Assembly: GCA_015063805.1 (NCBI GenBank)
Contig: SVTK01000020.1
Location: 1-35,339, forward strand
Source: Oscillospiraceae bacterium
GTDB taxonomy: Bacteria > Bacillota > Clostridia > Oscillospirales > CAG-272
Reading direction: 5' to 3'
DNA: 35,339 nucleotides
Both the position numbers and the translations under genes were made by a program. Below the pieces are notes generated by a model. That model was not told the origin of the DNA. It made no database searches and saw nothing but the letters and a program-made list of their open reading frames with translations. Below, in pieces: positions 1 through 7,275 of the stretch; position 1 is the stretch's first letter, and each line of letters starts with the position of its first letter.

Positions 1-1074
1 GGTCTTCACCTGGCGCTCAGCCTGGGGACGCATCTGCTCGCGGAGAGAATCCAGGGTCATGCCGGTGTACTGGAAGTAGGTCTTCAGATCCAGACCCTGC
101 ATACGGAGACGGTTGTCGTAGTCGCGGACGAAGTTTTCGGTCTCGGCAACATACATGGGTTCGGGAATGTCAGCCTCAAGCTTCTCGATGAGGGCGGCAA
201 CCAGCTGCTCCTCAACCTCAGCCTCAGCGGTCTTGTCGTGTCTCGTCTGGATTCTTGCCCGAACATCGGTCTTATATTCATCCAGCGTGTCAAATTCCGA
301 AACATCCTTTGCGAACTCGTCGTCCAGCTCGGGCAGCTCGGTGGCGGTGATGGCGTGAAGCACGCACTTGAAGACTGCGGGTTTGCCTGCCAGCTCTTCT
401 GCATGATACTCCTCGGGGAAGGTTACATTAACATCAAATGCATCGCCGATGTTTTTGCCAACGATCTGATCCTCAAAGCCGGGGATGAACTGGCCGGAGC
501 CCAGCTTCAGCTTGTGGCCCTCCGCCTTGCCGCCGTCGAAGGCAACATCATCAACATAGCCGTCGAAGTCGATGGTGACAGTGTTGCCCATCTCGGCGGC
601 GCGGTCGGTGATCTCCAGCTCGCGGGCGTTGCGCTCACGAACCATGGTGATCTCGCGGTCAACTTCCTCGTCGGTAACGGGAACTACGGTACGGGAAACC
701 TCGATGCCGCAGTAGCCCTCGATCTTAGCCTCAGGCTTGAGGTAACCCTCAGCCTTCAGAACCAGACCGTTCTCGTCGATGGAAACAATGTCAAACTCGG
801 GCTGGCCGACTACCTCAAAGGCAGCCTCCTTGATGGCGGCAGTATACGCCTCGGGCAGCACTTCGTTGACAGCATCCTCGTAGAATACGCCGCTGCCGTA
901 CATCTTCTCGATGATGGCGCGGGGAGCCTTACCCTTGCGGAAGCCGGGAACATTGATGTTCTTTACGCTCTTGCGGTAAACCTTGTTTACTGCAGCCTCA
1001 AAGGTATCGTGGTCAACGGAAAACTCCAGTTCAAAACGGTTGTTTTCCAGCTTTTCTGCTTTGTTCAAGCTCAT
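1..1074 (-). CDS. tig: Trigger factor, ribosome-associated chaperone/prolyl isomerase (3' end outside window)
   Basis: Trigger factor binds the ribosome exit tunnel and protects nascent chains; it also has FKBP-type peptidyl-prolyl isomerase activity. The minus-strand frame opens at 1074 (start MSLNKAEKLE) and stays open to base 1, giving 358 codons of a family that is usually about 430 residues, so only the end of the C-terminal domain is missing. The ribosome-docking signature GFRKGK lies at residues 44-49. The FKBP domain spans roughly 155-240 and contains GSGQFIPGFEDQIVG near residue 190. The helical C-terminal arms follow (KLEADIPEPM, then MTLDSLREQM near the edge). A ribosome site GGAGG precedes the ATG and a strong promoter lies 50 bases upstream. 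In Firmicutes tig is commonly followed by clpP/clpX, which would lie beyond the left edge. Identification is secure. Confidence 0.96.
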   Translation of the reverse strand, partial: MSLNKAEKLENNRFELEFSVDHDTFEAAVNKVYRKSVKNINVPGFRKGKAPRAIIEKMYGSGVFYEDAVNEVLPEAYTAAIKEAAFEVVGQPEFDIVSIDENGLVLKAEGYLKPEAKIEGYCGIEVSRTVVPVTDEEVDREITMVRERNARELEITDRAAEMGNTVTIDFDGYVDDVAFDGGKAEGHKLKLGSGQFIPGFEDQIVGKNIGDAFDVNVTFPEEYHAEELAGKPAVFKCVLHAITATELPELDDEFAKDVSEFDTLDEYKTDVRARIQTRHDKTAEAEVEEQLVAALIEKLEADIPEPMYVAETENFVRDYDNRLRMQGLDLKTYFQYTGMTLDSLREQMRPQAERQVKT

Positions 1075-1121
1075 GATAACGTCCTCCAATAAAATAGGAT
1101 ATTTTTTCACATACAAATTAT

Positions 1122-1150
1122 ATTGTATAACACAATTAAAATCTTGTCAA
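1122..1150 (-). promoter_or_regulatory. Sigma-A-type promoter of tig
   Basis: On the minus strand TTGACA (1145-1150) is followed after exactly 17 bases by TACAAT (1122-1127). The predicted start of transcription falls around 1115, leaving a leader of about 40 bases before the tig ATG. The match to the consensus is near perfect. Confidence 0.8.
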
Positions 1151-1182
1151 GCTTTTCCGCGAATTTTTTCGTCCGGAACGGC

Positions 1183-1923
1183 TTAATCCTCCATATCCGA
1201 GGTGGGATAGATGGGCATAGGGACAAATTGCAGGAAGTCAGCAGCGGTGAGGATCATGTCGATCCCCTCAAAGGTCTGACAGCGGGGAACATTGTACGTC
1301 CCGTGGATGTGGCCGAAATAGCATTTGCGGATGTTGTGGGCGTGGAGCAGATCCACAATCTCCCGGCAGACGAAGCTCCCCCAAACCGGAGGAAAGTGCA
1401 GGAAGACCAGGATGGGCAGCTCAGGTGCGTCAGCCCGCAGCTTCTCGGCACATTCCAGGCTCATGGAGAGCCGCATGGCCTCACGGTTGACGATCTTGGC
1501 GTAATCGGTGGGAAAGACGGTGGACTGCTGCTTTTCGTCATTGAACCAACCCCGGGTGCCGCAGACAATGCAGTCCTCCAGACGGCAGGCGTTGTTGTAC
1601 AGGATCGATAGGCTGTGGAGCCCTCGTTCAGCGAAAAAGGTATTCATTTTGCTTACGGTGGACCACCAGAAATCGTGATTGCCCTTGCCCAGCAGTTTTC
1701 TTCCCGGCAGGGAATCGATGAAACGCAGGTCGGTTTCAGCCTCCTCCAGGGTCATGCCCCAGGAAATATCCCCGGGAATGATGACCACGTCATCGGGTTC
1801 CACAATGGCCGACCAGTTTTTTTGGATTTTTTCGGTGTATCCGCTCCAGCGGGAGCCGAATACTTCCATGGATTTATTCACCGTTCCCGACAAATGCAGG
1901 TCGGAGAGAACATAAAGGGACAT
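1183..1923 (-). CDS. Calcineurin-like metallophosphoesterase
   Basis: A 246-residue binuclear metallophosphoesterase; the substrate is unknown, and members of this clade act on phosphodiesters or phosphomonoesters in the cytoplasm. The metal-binding motifs appear in the canonical order: SDLHL near residue 7, PGDISWG, GKGNHDFWW, FLHFPP and GHIHG. The start MSLYVLSDLHL is chosen because TAAGGAGG lies seven bases upstream; the open frame extends a further 51 codons but the extra part reads as non-coding and would run into the divergent neighbour. It is divergently oriented to the DUF1540 gene (103 bases apart) and its 3' end lies close to the tig promoter. There is no signal peptide. Confidence 0.88.
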   Translation of the reverse strand: MSLYVLSDLHLSGTVNKSMEVFGSRWSGYTEKIQKNWSAIVEPDDVVIIPGDISWGMTLEEAETDLRFIDSLPGRKLLGKGNHDFWWSTVSKMNTFFAERGLHSLSILYNNACRLEDCIVCGTRGWFNDEKQQSTVFPTDYAKIVNREAMRLSMSLECAEKLRADAPELPILVFLHFPPVWGSFVCREIVDLLHAHNIRKCYFGHIHGTYNVPRCQTFEGIDMILTAADFLQFVPMPIYPTSDMED

Positions 1924-2026
1924 TCCGTGCCTCCTTACTTGAAAAATTTCGCAGGCGGGGGAGAGAATAAAGGGGACTGCTGCGGCACAGACTATGAGCA
2001 CGCCAAAAAGAAAGGAGATGAATCTC

Positions 2027-2221
2027 ATGTCCGATTTTGAAAAGCGTGACTGCGGCTGCGGTGAGACCCGCCACATTCAGGGGATCAGCTGTGATGTCAG
2101 AAACTGCACCTATCATGACGGTCAGCATTACTGCACCGCCGGTCAGATCTCTGTCGGTCCTGCCCATGCGGAGAACAGCGGTGATACCGCCTGTGTAACC
2201 TTCCGTCCCAAGGCAGACTAA
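2027..2221 (+). CDS. Small Cys-rich DUF1540-domain protein
   Basis: A 64-residue protein, MSDFEKRDCGCGETRHIQG..., in which the Cys/His pattern (CDVRNCTYHDG, YCTAG, TACVTF) matches DUF1540, a small presumed metal-binding domain common in spore-forming Firmicutes. The start at 2027 is supported by AAAGGAG seven bases upstream. The gene sits alone between the divergent metallophosphoesterase and the convergent thrC, and ends just before a strong hairpin. Function is unknown; zinc binding is inferred from the cysteines. Confidence 0.85.
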   Translation: MSDFEKRDCGCGETRHIQGISCDVRNCTYHDGQHYCTAGQISVGPAHAENSGDTACVTFRPKAD

Positions 2222-2241
2222 CCGGGAGAAAAGTATCCTCC

Positions 2242-2278
2242 CGACAGGGGTGCCGCGCTCTGCGCGGCACCCCTGTCG
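2242..2278. terminator. Perfect 16-bp hairpin between convergent genes
   Basis: CGACAGGGGTGCCGCG (2242-2257) is the exact reverse complement of 2263-2278, with a CTCTG loop. It lies between the stop of the DUF1540 gene and the stop of thrC, so it probably ends transcription from both sides. There is no clean T tract on the plus side; the minus side has a weak one (ACTTTTCTCC), so termination is inferred mainly from position and stem strength. Confidence 0.7.
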
Positions 2279-2279
2279 A

Positions 2280-3761
2280 TTATTTCAGCTTGCTGTAAGC
2301 GACCTTTAGCATGTCCGCAGGGGCGCACACCTCGGTGAAACGCACCTTGCGCTGGGCCAAGCCGCGCAGGGGATAGGGGATCTCCACTCCGGTCATCGTG
2401 GTCAGTGCATCCAGAGCGTCCAGCTCGTCAGCGGGAACCTCGCCGCCCAGGGCGCGAAGTACATCGGCGGCAAATTTGTAGGGGCTTGCGGTGGAGGCAA
2501 GCACCATGGGGCGACGGTCGCCGGTTTCGGCAATGTACTGCTCAGCGCAGGCCAGGCCCACGGCGGTGTGGGTGTCGCAGAGGTAGTGACGCTCCTCCCA
2601 GGTGCGGCGAATGATCAGCGCGGTTTTTTCCTCGTCGGCAAAGTAGCCGCAGAAGTCGGCATCAATGGCAGCCTTCACCTCGGGGGAAACGGTGTATGCA
2701 CCGGTTTCGGACAGGGACTTCATGTAGGCGGCGGTTGCCTCGCTTCCTGCAGTGAAGTAGAGCAGGCGTTCCAGGTTGCTGGAGATGAGAATGTCCATAG
2801 AGGGGGAAGTGGTGGTATAGAAGGCGCGGTTGCGGTCGTAGGTGCCGGTGGCGAGGAAGTCGGTGAGAATGTTGTTCTTGTTGGAAGCGCAGATCAGGCG
2901 GTCGATCGGCACACCCATGCGCTTGGCCAGATAAGCGGCGAAAATGTTGCCGAAGTTGCCGGTGGGCACGCAGACATTGAAGGTGTCCCCCATCTTGCAC
3001 TTGCCTGCGTTGAGCAGATCAAGCCAGGCCGATACATAGTAAGCGATTTGCGGGGCAAGACGGCCCCAGTTGATGGAGTTGGCCGAGGAGAGGAAGTAAC
3101 CCTGGGCATCCAGCTTGGCGGCTGCATCAGTGTCAGCAAAAATGCGCTTGACGCCGTTCTGGGCATCGTCAAAGTTACCATGGATGGCGCATACGTCCAC
3201 GTTTTCACCCAGCTGGGTAGCCATCTGCAGCTTCTGCACGCGGCTGACACCGTCCACGGGGTAGAAGACCAGCATCTGCACGCCGGGAATGTCGCGGTAA
3301 CCCTCCAGGGCGGCCTTGCCCGTGTCGCCGGAGGTGGCAACCAGGATCAGAGCGGTGCGCTTTTCGTTGGTCTTGACCAGGGCGCGGGAGAGCAGGCGGG
3401 GCATGATCTGCAGGGCCATATCCTTGAAGGCGGCGGTGGGACCGTGCCAAAGCTCAAGGGAGTCCACGGTATCGTTGATTGCGGCAAGAGGTGCGGCACC
3501 GCCCACAAAGCTGGTGTCGGCATAGGCTGCACGGCAGTCCTCAAGCAGCTCCTCATGGGTGTAGTCGGTGAGATACATACCGAGGATGTGGGCAGCGCGG
3601 GTGGCGTAGTCAGCGCCGCGCAGCATCTCAATCTCTTCGGCAGTAAGGGTGGGAATGGAGTCGGGGACGAACAGACCGCCGTCGGCAGCCAAACCCTGTT
3701 TGATGACAACGGCAGAGTCGTAGCCGACCTTAGCCGCGTCCCGTGTGCTGTGGAATTTCAT
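2280..3761 (-). CDS. thrC: Threonine synthase
   Basis: A 493-residue PLP enzyme converting O-phospho-L-homoserine to threonine, the last step of threonine synthesis. The PLP lysine is Lys113 in GPTAAFKDMALQ; the phosphate-binding region VATSGDTGKAALEGY follows at 141-155. The length fits the long bacterial/fungal-type ThrC rather than the shorter form. The ATG at 3761 is preceded by AGAAGG. It is separated by 38 bases from the M19 peptidase gene upstream and is probably the last gene of the apgM-lepB-rbgA-rnhB-yraN-M19-thrC unit. No T-box or leader peptide is visible upstream. The apgM-like gene of the same unit may supply its phosphohomoserine substrate. Confidence 0.95.
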   Translation of the reverse strand: MKFHSTRDAAKVGYDSAVVIKQGLAADGGLFVPDSIPTLTAEEIEMLRGADYATRAAHILGMYLTDYTHEELLEDCRAAYADTSFVGGAAPLAAINDTVDSLELWHGPTAAFKDMALQIMPRLLSRALVKTNEKRTALILVATSGDTGKAALEGYRDIPGVQMLVFYPVDGVSRVQKLQMATQLGENVDVCAIHGNFDDAQNGVKRIFADTDAAAKLDAQGYFLSSANSINWGRLAPQIAYYVSAWLDLLNAGKCKMGDTFNVCVPTGNFGNIFAAYLAKRMGVPIDRLICASNKNNILTDFLATGTYDRNRAFYTTTSPSMDILISSNLERLLYFTAGSEATAAYMKSLSETGAYTVSPEVKAAIDADFCGYFADEEKTALIIRRTWEERHYLCDTHTAVGLACAEQYIAETGDRRPMVLASTASPYKFAADVLRALGGEVPADELDALDALTTMTGVEIPYPLRGLAQRKVRFTEVCAPADMLKVAYSKLK

Positions 3762-3799
3762 GGGAGATACCTTCTTTATCTTGAATTTTTATTGTTATC

Positions 3800-4738
3800 T
3801 TACTTGTGGAGATTCTTTTCGACAAAGCGCAGGGCATTGCCCGAGAAGATGGCATCGATGCAGGCCTCGCTGTGTCCGTGTTCGGCCAGGGCATCGGCGA
3901 TGGAGGAGATATCCTCAATTCCCGAAAAACCTTCGGGCAGGGAAGTACCGTCCAGGTCAGCGCCCAGCGCAACGGTGTTCTCACCGCCCAGGGAGAGGTA
4001 ATGCTCAATATGACGGACAATATCCTCTACCGAAGCGGGGCCGTCGGCACGGAGATGCTCAGGGCAGAGGCTGATTCCCACGATGCCGCCGAGGTCACGG
4101 ATAGCGCAGAACTGTGCATCGGTGAGATTTCGGTTGTGGGCGCAAACGCTGCGAGCGTTTGAGTGGGTGGCGATTACGGGCTTGCCTGCCGCCTGTGCCA
4201 TGGCGATAGTCTCATCCATGGAGTCATCGGAGCCGTGGGAAATATCGGGCACGATCCCCAGTTCGAAACAACGGCGGACAACCTCGCGGCCGAAGGCGGT
4301 CAGGCCGTCCCCGGTGTTGTGGGCGCCGCAGATGCAGGAGGAGCTTCCCCACGCCAGGGTGAGGAAACGCACGCCGCGGGCAAAAAGCACGGGCAGGCGG
4401 TCGATCTCTCCTTCCAGGATACGGGCATCCTCAACCGCAAGGAAGAGCGCAGCGCGGCCGGTATCCCAGGCGGCGTGCAGATCCTCTGCGGTGCGGCAGA
4501 TCATGGCGCGGCCGCGCGCAGCATCTGACTGCCGCAAAAAGTAATCGGCGGCGTGATGGTACTGTCGGTATGAGGCCCGGTCATCCAGCCGTTTGGCACT
4601 CCAGATGGCCATGACCTGTGCGTAGTGGGGATATTTCGCTGCCCGATCAAGGTCAATGTGGCAGTTGTTGCTGCAAAGAGAAAGCTGCTGTTTGCACAGC
4701 GTGAGGGCAGTGTCGCAGTGCAGATCAAACAAATTCAT
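3800..4738 (-). CDS. M19-family membrane dipeptidase-like metallopeptidase
   Basis: A 312-residue TIM-barrel peptidase of family M19 (renal dipeptidase type), which cleaves Xaa-Xaa dipeptides, including those with D-residues. The zinc motif is DLHCDT (His7, Asp9), followed by FLAVEDARILEG, VPDISHGSD, IATHSNARSVCAHNRN and GADLDG, all in the family order. The start at 4738 is supported by AAAGGAAT; an upstream in-frame ATG at 4762 lacks a ribosome site. No signal peptide is present, so the enzyme is predicted to be cytoplasmic, where it would digest imported or turnover dipeptides. It lies between yraN and thrC with short gaps of 38-39 bases. Confidence 0.92.
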   Translation of the reverse strand: MNLFDLHCDTALTLCKQQLSLCSNNCHIDLDRAAKYPHYAQVMAIWSAKRLDDRASYRQYHHAADYFLRQSDAARGRAMICRTAEDLHAAWDTGRAALFLAVEDARILEGEIDRLPVLFARGVRFLTLAWGSSSCICGAHNTGDGLTAFGREVVRRCFELGIVPDISHGSDDSMDETIAMAQAAGKPVIATHSNARSVCAHNRNLTDAQFCAIRDLGGIVGISLCPEHLRADGPASVEDIVRHIEHYLSLGGENTVALGADLDGTSLPEGFSGIEDISSIADALAEHGHSEACIDAIFSGNALRFVEKNLHK

Positions 4739-4777
4739 GGTGTATTCCTTTGCGTGATGCATTCGTGTGGTGGACTG

Positions 4778-5164
4778 TTATCGGCGGTAAAATGCGCCGG
4801 GCATATGGACGATTCGCTCGGCACGCTCCGGCTCGGGGATGCCGTCGGGGAGATAGACCTCGATTACATCCAGCCGAGGCTGACCGCATCCGGGGTTTTG
4901 GCGCAGGTACTTTTCGGCGGCGGCAATCAGCCGCTTCTGTTTGGTGTAGCTGACCGCGGCAGCGGGACGGCCGTATTTTGCCGCCTCCGAGGTGCGTCTT
5001 GTCTTGACTTCCACAAAGCAGATGTATGCCTCATACCGGGCAATGATGTCAATTTCATTGTGAGCGGCGTAGTAGTTCCGAGCGATTATGGTGTAGCCTT
5101 GGCGGGTGAGGTAATCGGCGGCCATCTGTTCCCCCAGATCACCGATCTGACGGGTGGTGCTCAC
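4778..5164 (-). CDS. yraN: YraN/UPF0102 nuclease-fold protein
   Basis: A 128-residue member of the UPF0102 family, which has a restriction-endonuclease-like fold. The core is visible: GEQMAADYL near the N terminus, NEIDIIAR with the acidic residue, and FVEVKTRR giving the E-x-K pair. The start at 5164 overlaps the end of rnhB by four bases, indicating translational coupling. The pairing rnhB-yraN downstream of rbgA is a conserved arrangement in Firmicutes and proteobacteria. Its biochemical role is not settled. Confidence 0.93.
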   Translation of the reverse strand: MSTTRQIGDLGEQMAADYLTRQGYTIIARNYYAAHNEIDIIARYEAYICFVEVKTRRTSEAAKYGRPAAAVSYTKQKRLIAAAEKYLRQNPGCGQPRLDVIEVYLPDGIPEPERAERIVHMPGAFYRR

Positions 5165-5772
5165 GCCTTATCCTCCCGATCCAGGAAGCGGATGAACTGC
5201 TTGCGGTGGATGGGGGTGGGGCCCAGGGTGCGCAGAGCATCCATGTGCGCCTTGGTGCCGTAGCCCTTGTGCTTGGCAATCCCGTATCCGGGATACGCCG
5301 CATCCAGCGCGGGGCACATCCGATCGCGGGTGACCTTGGCCAGAATCGAAGCGGCAGCAATGGCGGCAACTTTGGCATCTCCCCCCACAACAGCCTTGGA
5401 GGAAATGGGAAAATCCCGATCCACATTGCCGTCGATGAGGGCGAAATCCGGGGCGGGATCAAGCTGAGCGATGGCCCGCCGCATGGCAAGAAGGGTGGCT
5501 TCCAGGATGTTCAGCTCGTTGATTTCCTCCACGCTGGCCTCGGCAATGCCGTAGGTCAGCGCACCGGCGATGATCTCGTCGTAGAGCTTTTCCCGACGGC
5601 GCTCGGTAAGCTTTTTGGAGTCGTTGAGCCCATCTGGGATCCATCCATCGGGGAGAATGACCGCGGCGGCAACCACAGGACCGCAAAGCGGACCGCGACC
5701 AGCCTCGTCAACCCCGCAGACAAGGGAATATCCCTGAGCGCGGAGGGCATCAGTGAGGGAAGTGTCCGGCAC
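5161..5772 (-). CDS. rnhB: Ribonuclease HII
   Basis: A 203-residue RNase HII, which cuts the RNA strand of RNA-DNA hybrids and removes single ribonucleotides from DNA. The catalytic DEAGRG motif is at residues 22-27, followed by LNDSKKL, LIDGN and AASILAKVTRD, with HKGYGTKAH near the C terminus. The length is normal. It lies two bases downstream of rbgA and overlaps yraN by four bases, so the three are clearly co-translated. Confidence 0.97.
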   Translation of the reverse strand: MPDTSLTDALRAQGYSLVCGVDEAGRGPLCGPVVAAAVILPDGWIPDGLNDSKKLTERRREKLYDEIIAGALTYGIAEASVEEINELNILEATLLAMRRAIAQLDPAPDFALIDGNVDRDFPISSKAVVGGDAKVAAIAAASILAKVTRDRMCPALDAAYPGYGIAKHKGYGTKAHMDALRTLGPTPIHRKQFIRFLDREDKA

Positions 5773-5774
5773 GG

Positions 5775-6656
5775 TTATTCCTCCTTTTGCGCGGCAGGAC
5801 GGTCAAGGGTGATCCGTCCGATCTTGGCGGCGCGGAACTCGTCAAGAAGCATATTGGCAGTGCGCTCGGTGTCGATCTCTCCCCCGGAGATCAGAAAGCC
5901 GCGCTTGCGGCCGATGGCAAGGAAGAGGTCGCTGGCCTCGGGGCATCGCTCAAGGTCAGCGGGGGTGAGCTTGTACCGTGCACAGAGCTGGTCGGGATAA
6001 AGGGCGCGAAGACGGCGGCAGAGCAGAACGCCCAGGGTCTCGATGTCGAGAATATCGTCCTTGATTGCCCCGGTGAGGGCGAGATTTTCCCCCACGGCGG
6101 TGTCATCGAACTTCGGCCAAAGCACGCCGGGCATATCCAGCAGATCCAGGCCGATGGTGGTGGTGACCCATTGCTTGTCCCGGGTGACACCGGGGCGGTT
6201 TTCCACCTTGGCGCGGCTGCGGCCTGCCAGTCGGTTGATCAGCGAGGACTTGCCCACATTGGGAATCCCCACCACCATAGCCTTGAGCCGGCGGCCCTGC
6301 ATCCCTTTTTGGGCGTAGCGCTCCAGCTTGTCAGCCAGCAGTTCGCGGACAGCAGGCATGAGCTGTCCCAGCCCCTCACCGGTGATGCAGTCGCAGAGCA
6401 GAACGCGGGTGGTCTCGCTGCGGTACTTTGCAGCCCATGCTGCGGAAGCCGCCGGATCGGCCAGAGAAGCTTTATTGAGCAATGTAATCTTGGGTTTGGT
6501 TCCGCACAGCCGCTCAATCTCGGGGTTTTTCGAGGAGAGCGGGATTCGGGCATCCAGCAGCTCAAGGACAAGGTCCACGTCAGCAAGATTTTCGGTGATC
6601 AGCCGGCGGGTCTTGGCCATGTGCCCGGGGAACCATTGGATGATTTGGGAGGGCAT
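5775..6656 (-). CDS. rbgA: Ribosome biogenesis GTPase RbgA (YlqF), circularly permuted
   Basis: A 293-residue GTPase needed for late assembly of the 50S subunit. It begins IIQWFPGHMAK, the hallmark N terminus of YlqF/RbgA. The GTPase motifs appear in permuted order: G4 LNKAS at 60-64, G5-like ITGEG at 91-95, G1 GIPNVGKSS at 130-138, G2 PGVTRD at 155-160 and G3 DMPG at 174-177. The C-terminal RNA-binding domain follows. The usual NKxD of G4 reads NKAS, so the guanine-specifying Asp is Ser here. CAGGAG precedes the ATG. It sits between lepB and rnhB as in many Firmicutes. Confidence 0.95.
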   Translation of the reverse strand: MPSQIIQWFPGHMAKTRRLITENLADVDLVLELLDARIPLSSKNPEIERLCGTKPKITLLNKASLADPAASAAWAAKYRSETTRVLLCDCITGEGLGQLMPAVRELLADKLERYAQKGMQGRRLKAMVVGIPNVGKSSLINRLAGRSRAKVENRPGVTRDKQWVTTTIGLDLLDMPGVLWPKFDDTAVGENLALTGAIKDDILDIETLGVLLCRRLRALYPDQLCARYKLTPADLERCPEASDLFLAIGRKRGFLISGGEIDTERTANMLLDEFRAAKIGRITLDRPAAQKEE

Positions 6657-6676
6657 AGTGTTACTCCTGTGAAAAA

Positions 6677-7261
6677 TCAGTCGACCGCGCCGAAGCGGTC
6701 AAAAGGGGAAACGCGGCAGATCACCCGGCCTAAGATCTGACGGCAATCCACGAAGCCGATCAGAGAAGAACGGCTGTCCGCCGAGTGATTGCGGTTGTCC
6801 CCCATGACAAAGAGGCAATTTTCGGGTACTGTCATGGGATAGGTGTAGTCGGAGGTGAGCTGCGGCCCCTGGGTGAGCTTGCGGTAGTCCTCTTCCACAG
6901 GTACACCGTCCACGGTTACCGTCCAGGTGGAGAAGTCAATGTCCACAACCTGCCCCTCGGTGGCAATCACGCGTTTTACAATGGGCTCGTTGTAGTAACC
7001 AAGCTCATGGAAGACAATAATGTCCCCCTGCTCGGGCTCATAGAAGAGATTGGAGATGAGCAATTTTTCGTTTTCAATGAGGGTATCCTCCATGGAGGGG
7101 CCCATCACATTGGTCAGACGGAAGCCGAAGGTAAAAATCAGAATCACGGCAATGGCCGAGTAGATGAAAATCTCCAGGTAGTCAAACAGTGAGGAAAGCA
7201 ATCCCGGCTTTTCCTTCTTTTCGTTCGTGGGGATTTCCCCGGGAATGGAATGTTGATCCAT
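6677..7261 (-). CDS. lepB: Signal peptidase I
   Basis: A 194-residue type I signal peptidase that removes signal peptides from exported proteins at the outer face of the membrane. A cytoplasmic N terminus rich in Lys and Glu is followed by a single membrane segment at about 30-50. The catalytic Ser56 lies in MGPSMEDT and the general base Lys96 in VKRVIATEGQ. The conserved box MGDNRNHSADSR is near 153-164. It has the short single-anchor architecture of Firmicutes SipS-like enzymes. It precedes rbgA by 20 bases and follows the apgM-like gene by 14. Confidence 0.95.
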   Translation of the reverse strand: MDQHSIPGEIPTNEKKEKPGLLSSLFDYLEIFIYSAIAVILIFTFGFRLTNVMGPSMEDTLIENEKLLISNLFYEPEQGDIIVFHELGYYNEPIVKRVIATEGQVVDIDFSTWTVTVDGVPVEEDYRKLTQGPQLTSDYTYPMTVPENCLFVMGDNRNHSADSRSSLIGFVDCRQILGRVICRVSPFDRFGAVD

Positions 7262-7275
7262 AATATTTTCCTTTC

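Noticed and set aside
3762-3799. T-box or threonine attenuator in front of thrC
   Set aside because: The gap is 38 bases and contains neither a T-box sequence nor a hairpin; thrC seems to be transcribed from far upstream.
2568-4001. A 477-codon plus-strand open frame opposite thrC
   Set aside because: Reads as Gly/Val-rich shadow of thrC; no domain and no ribosome site.
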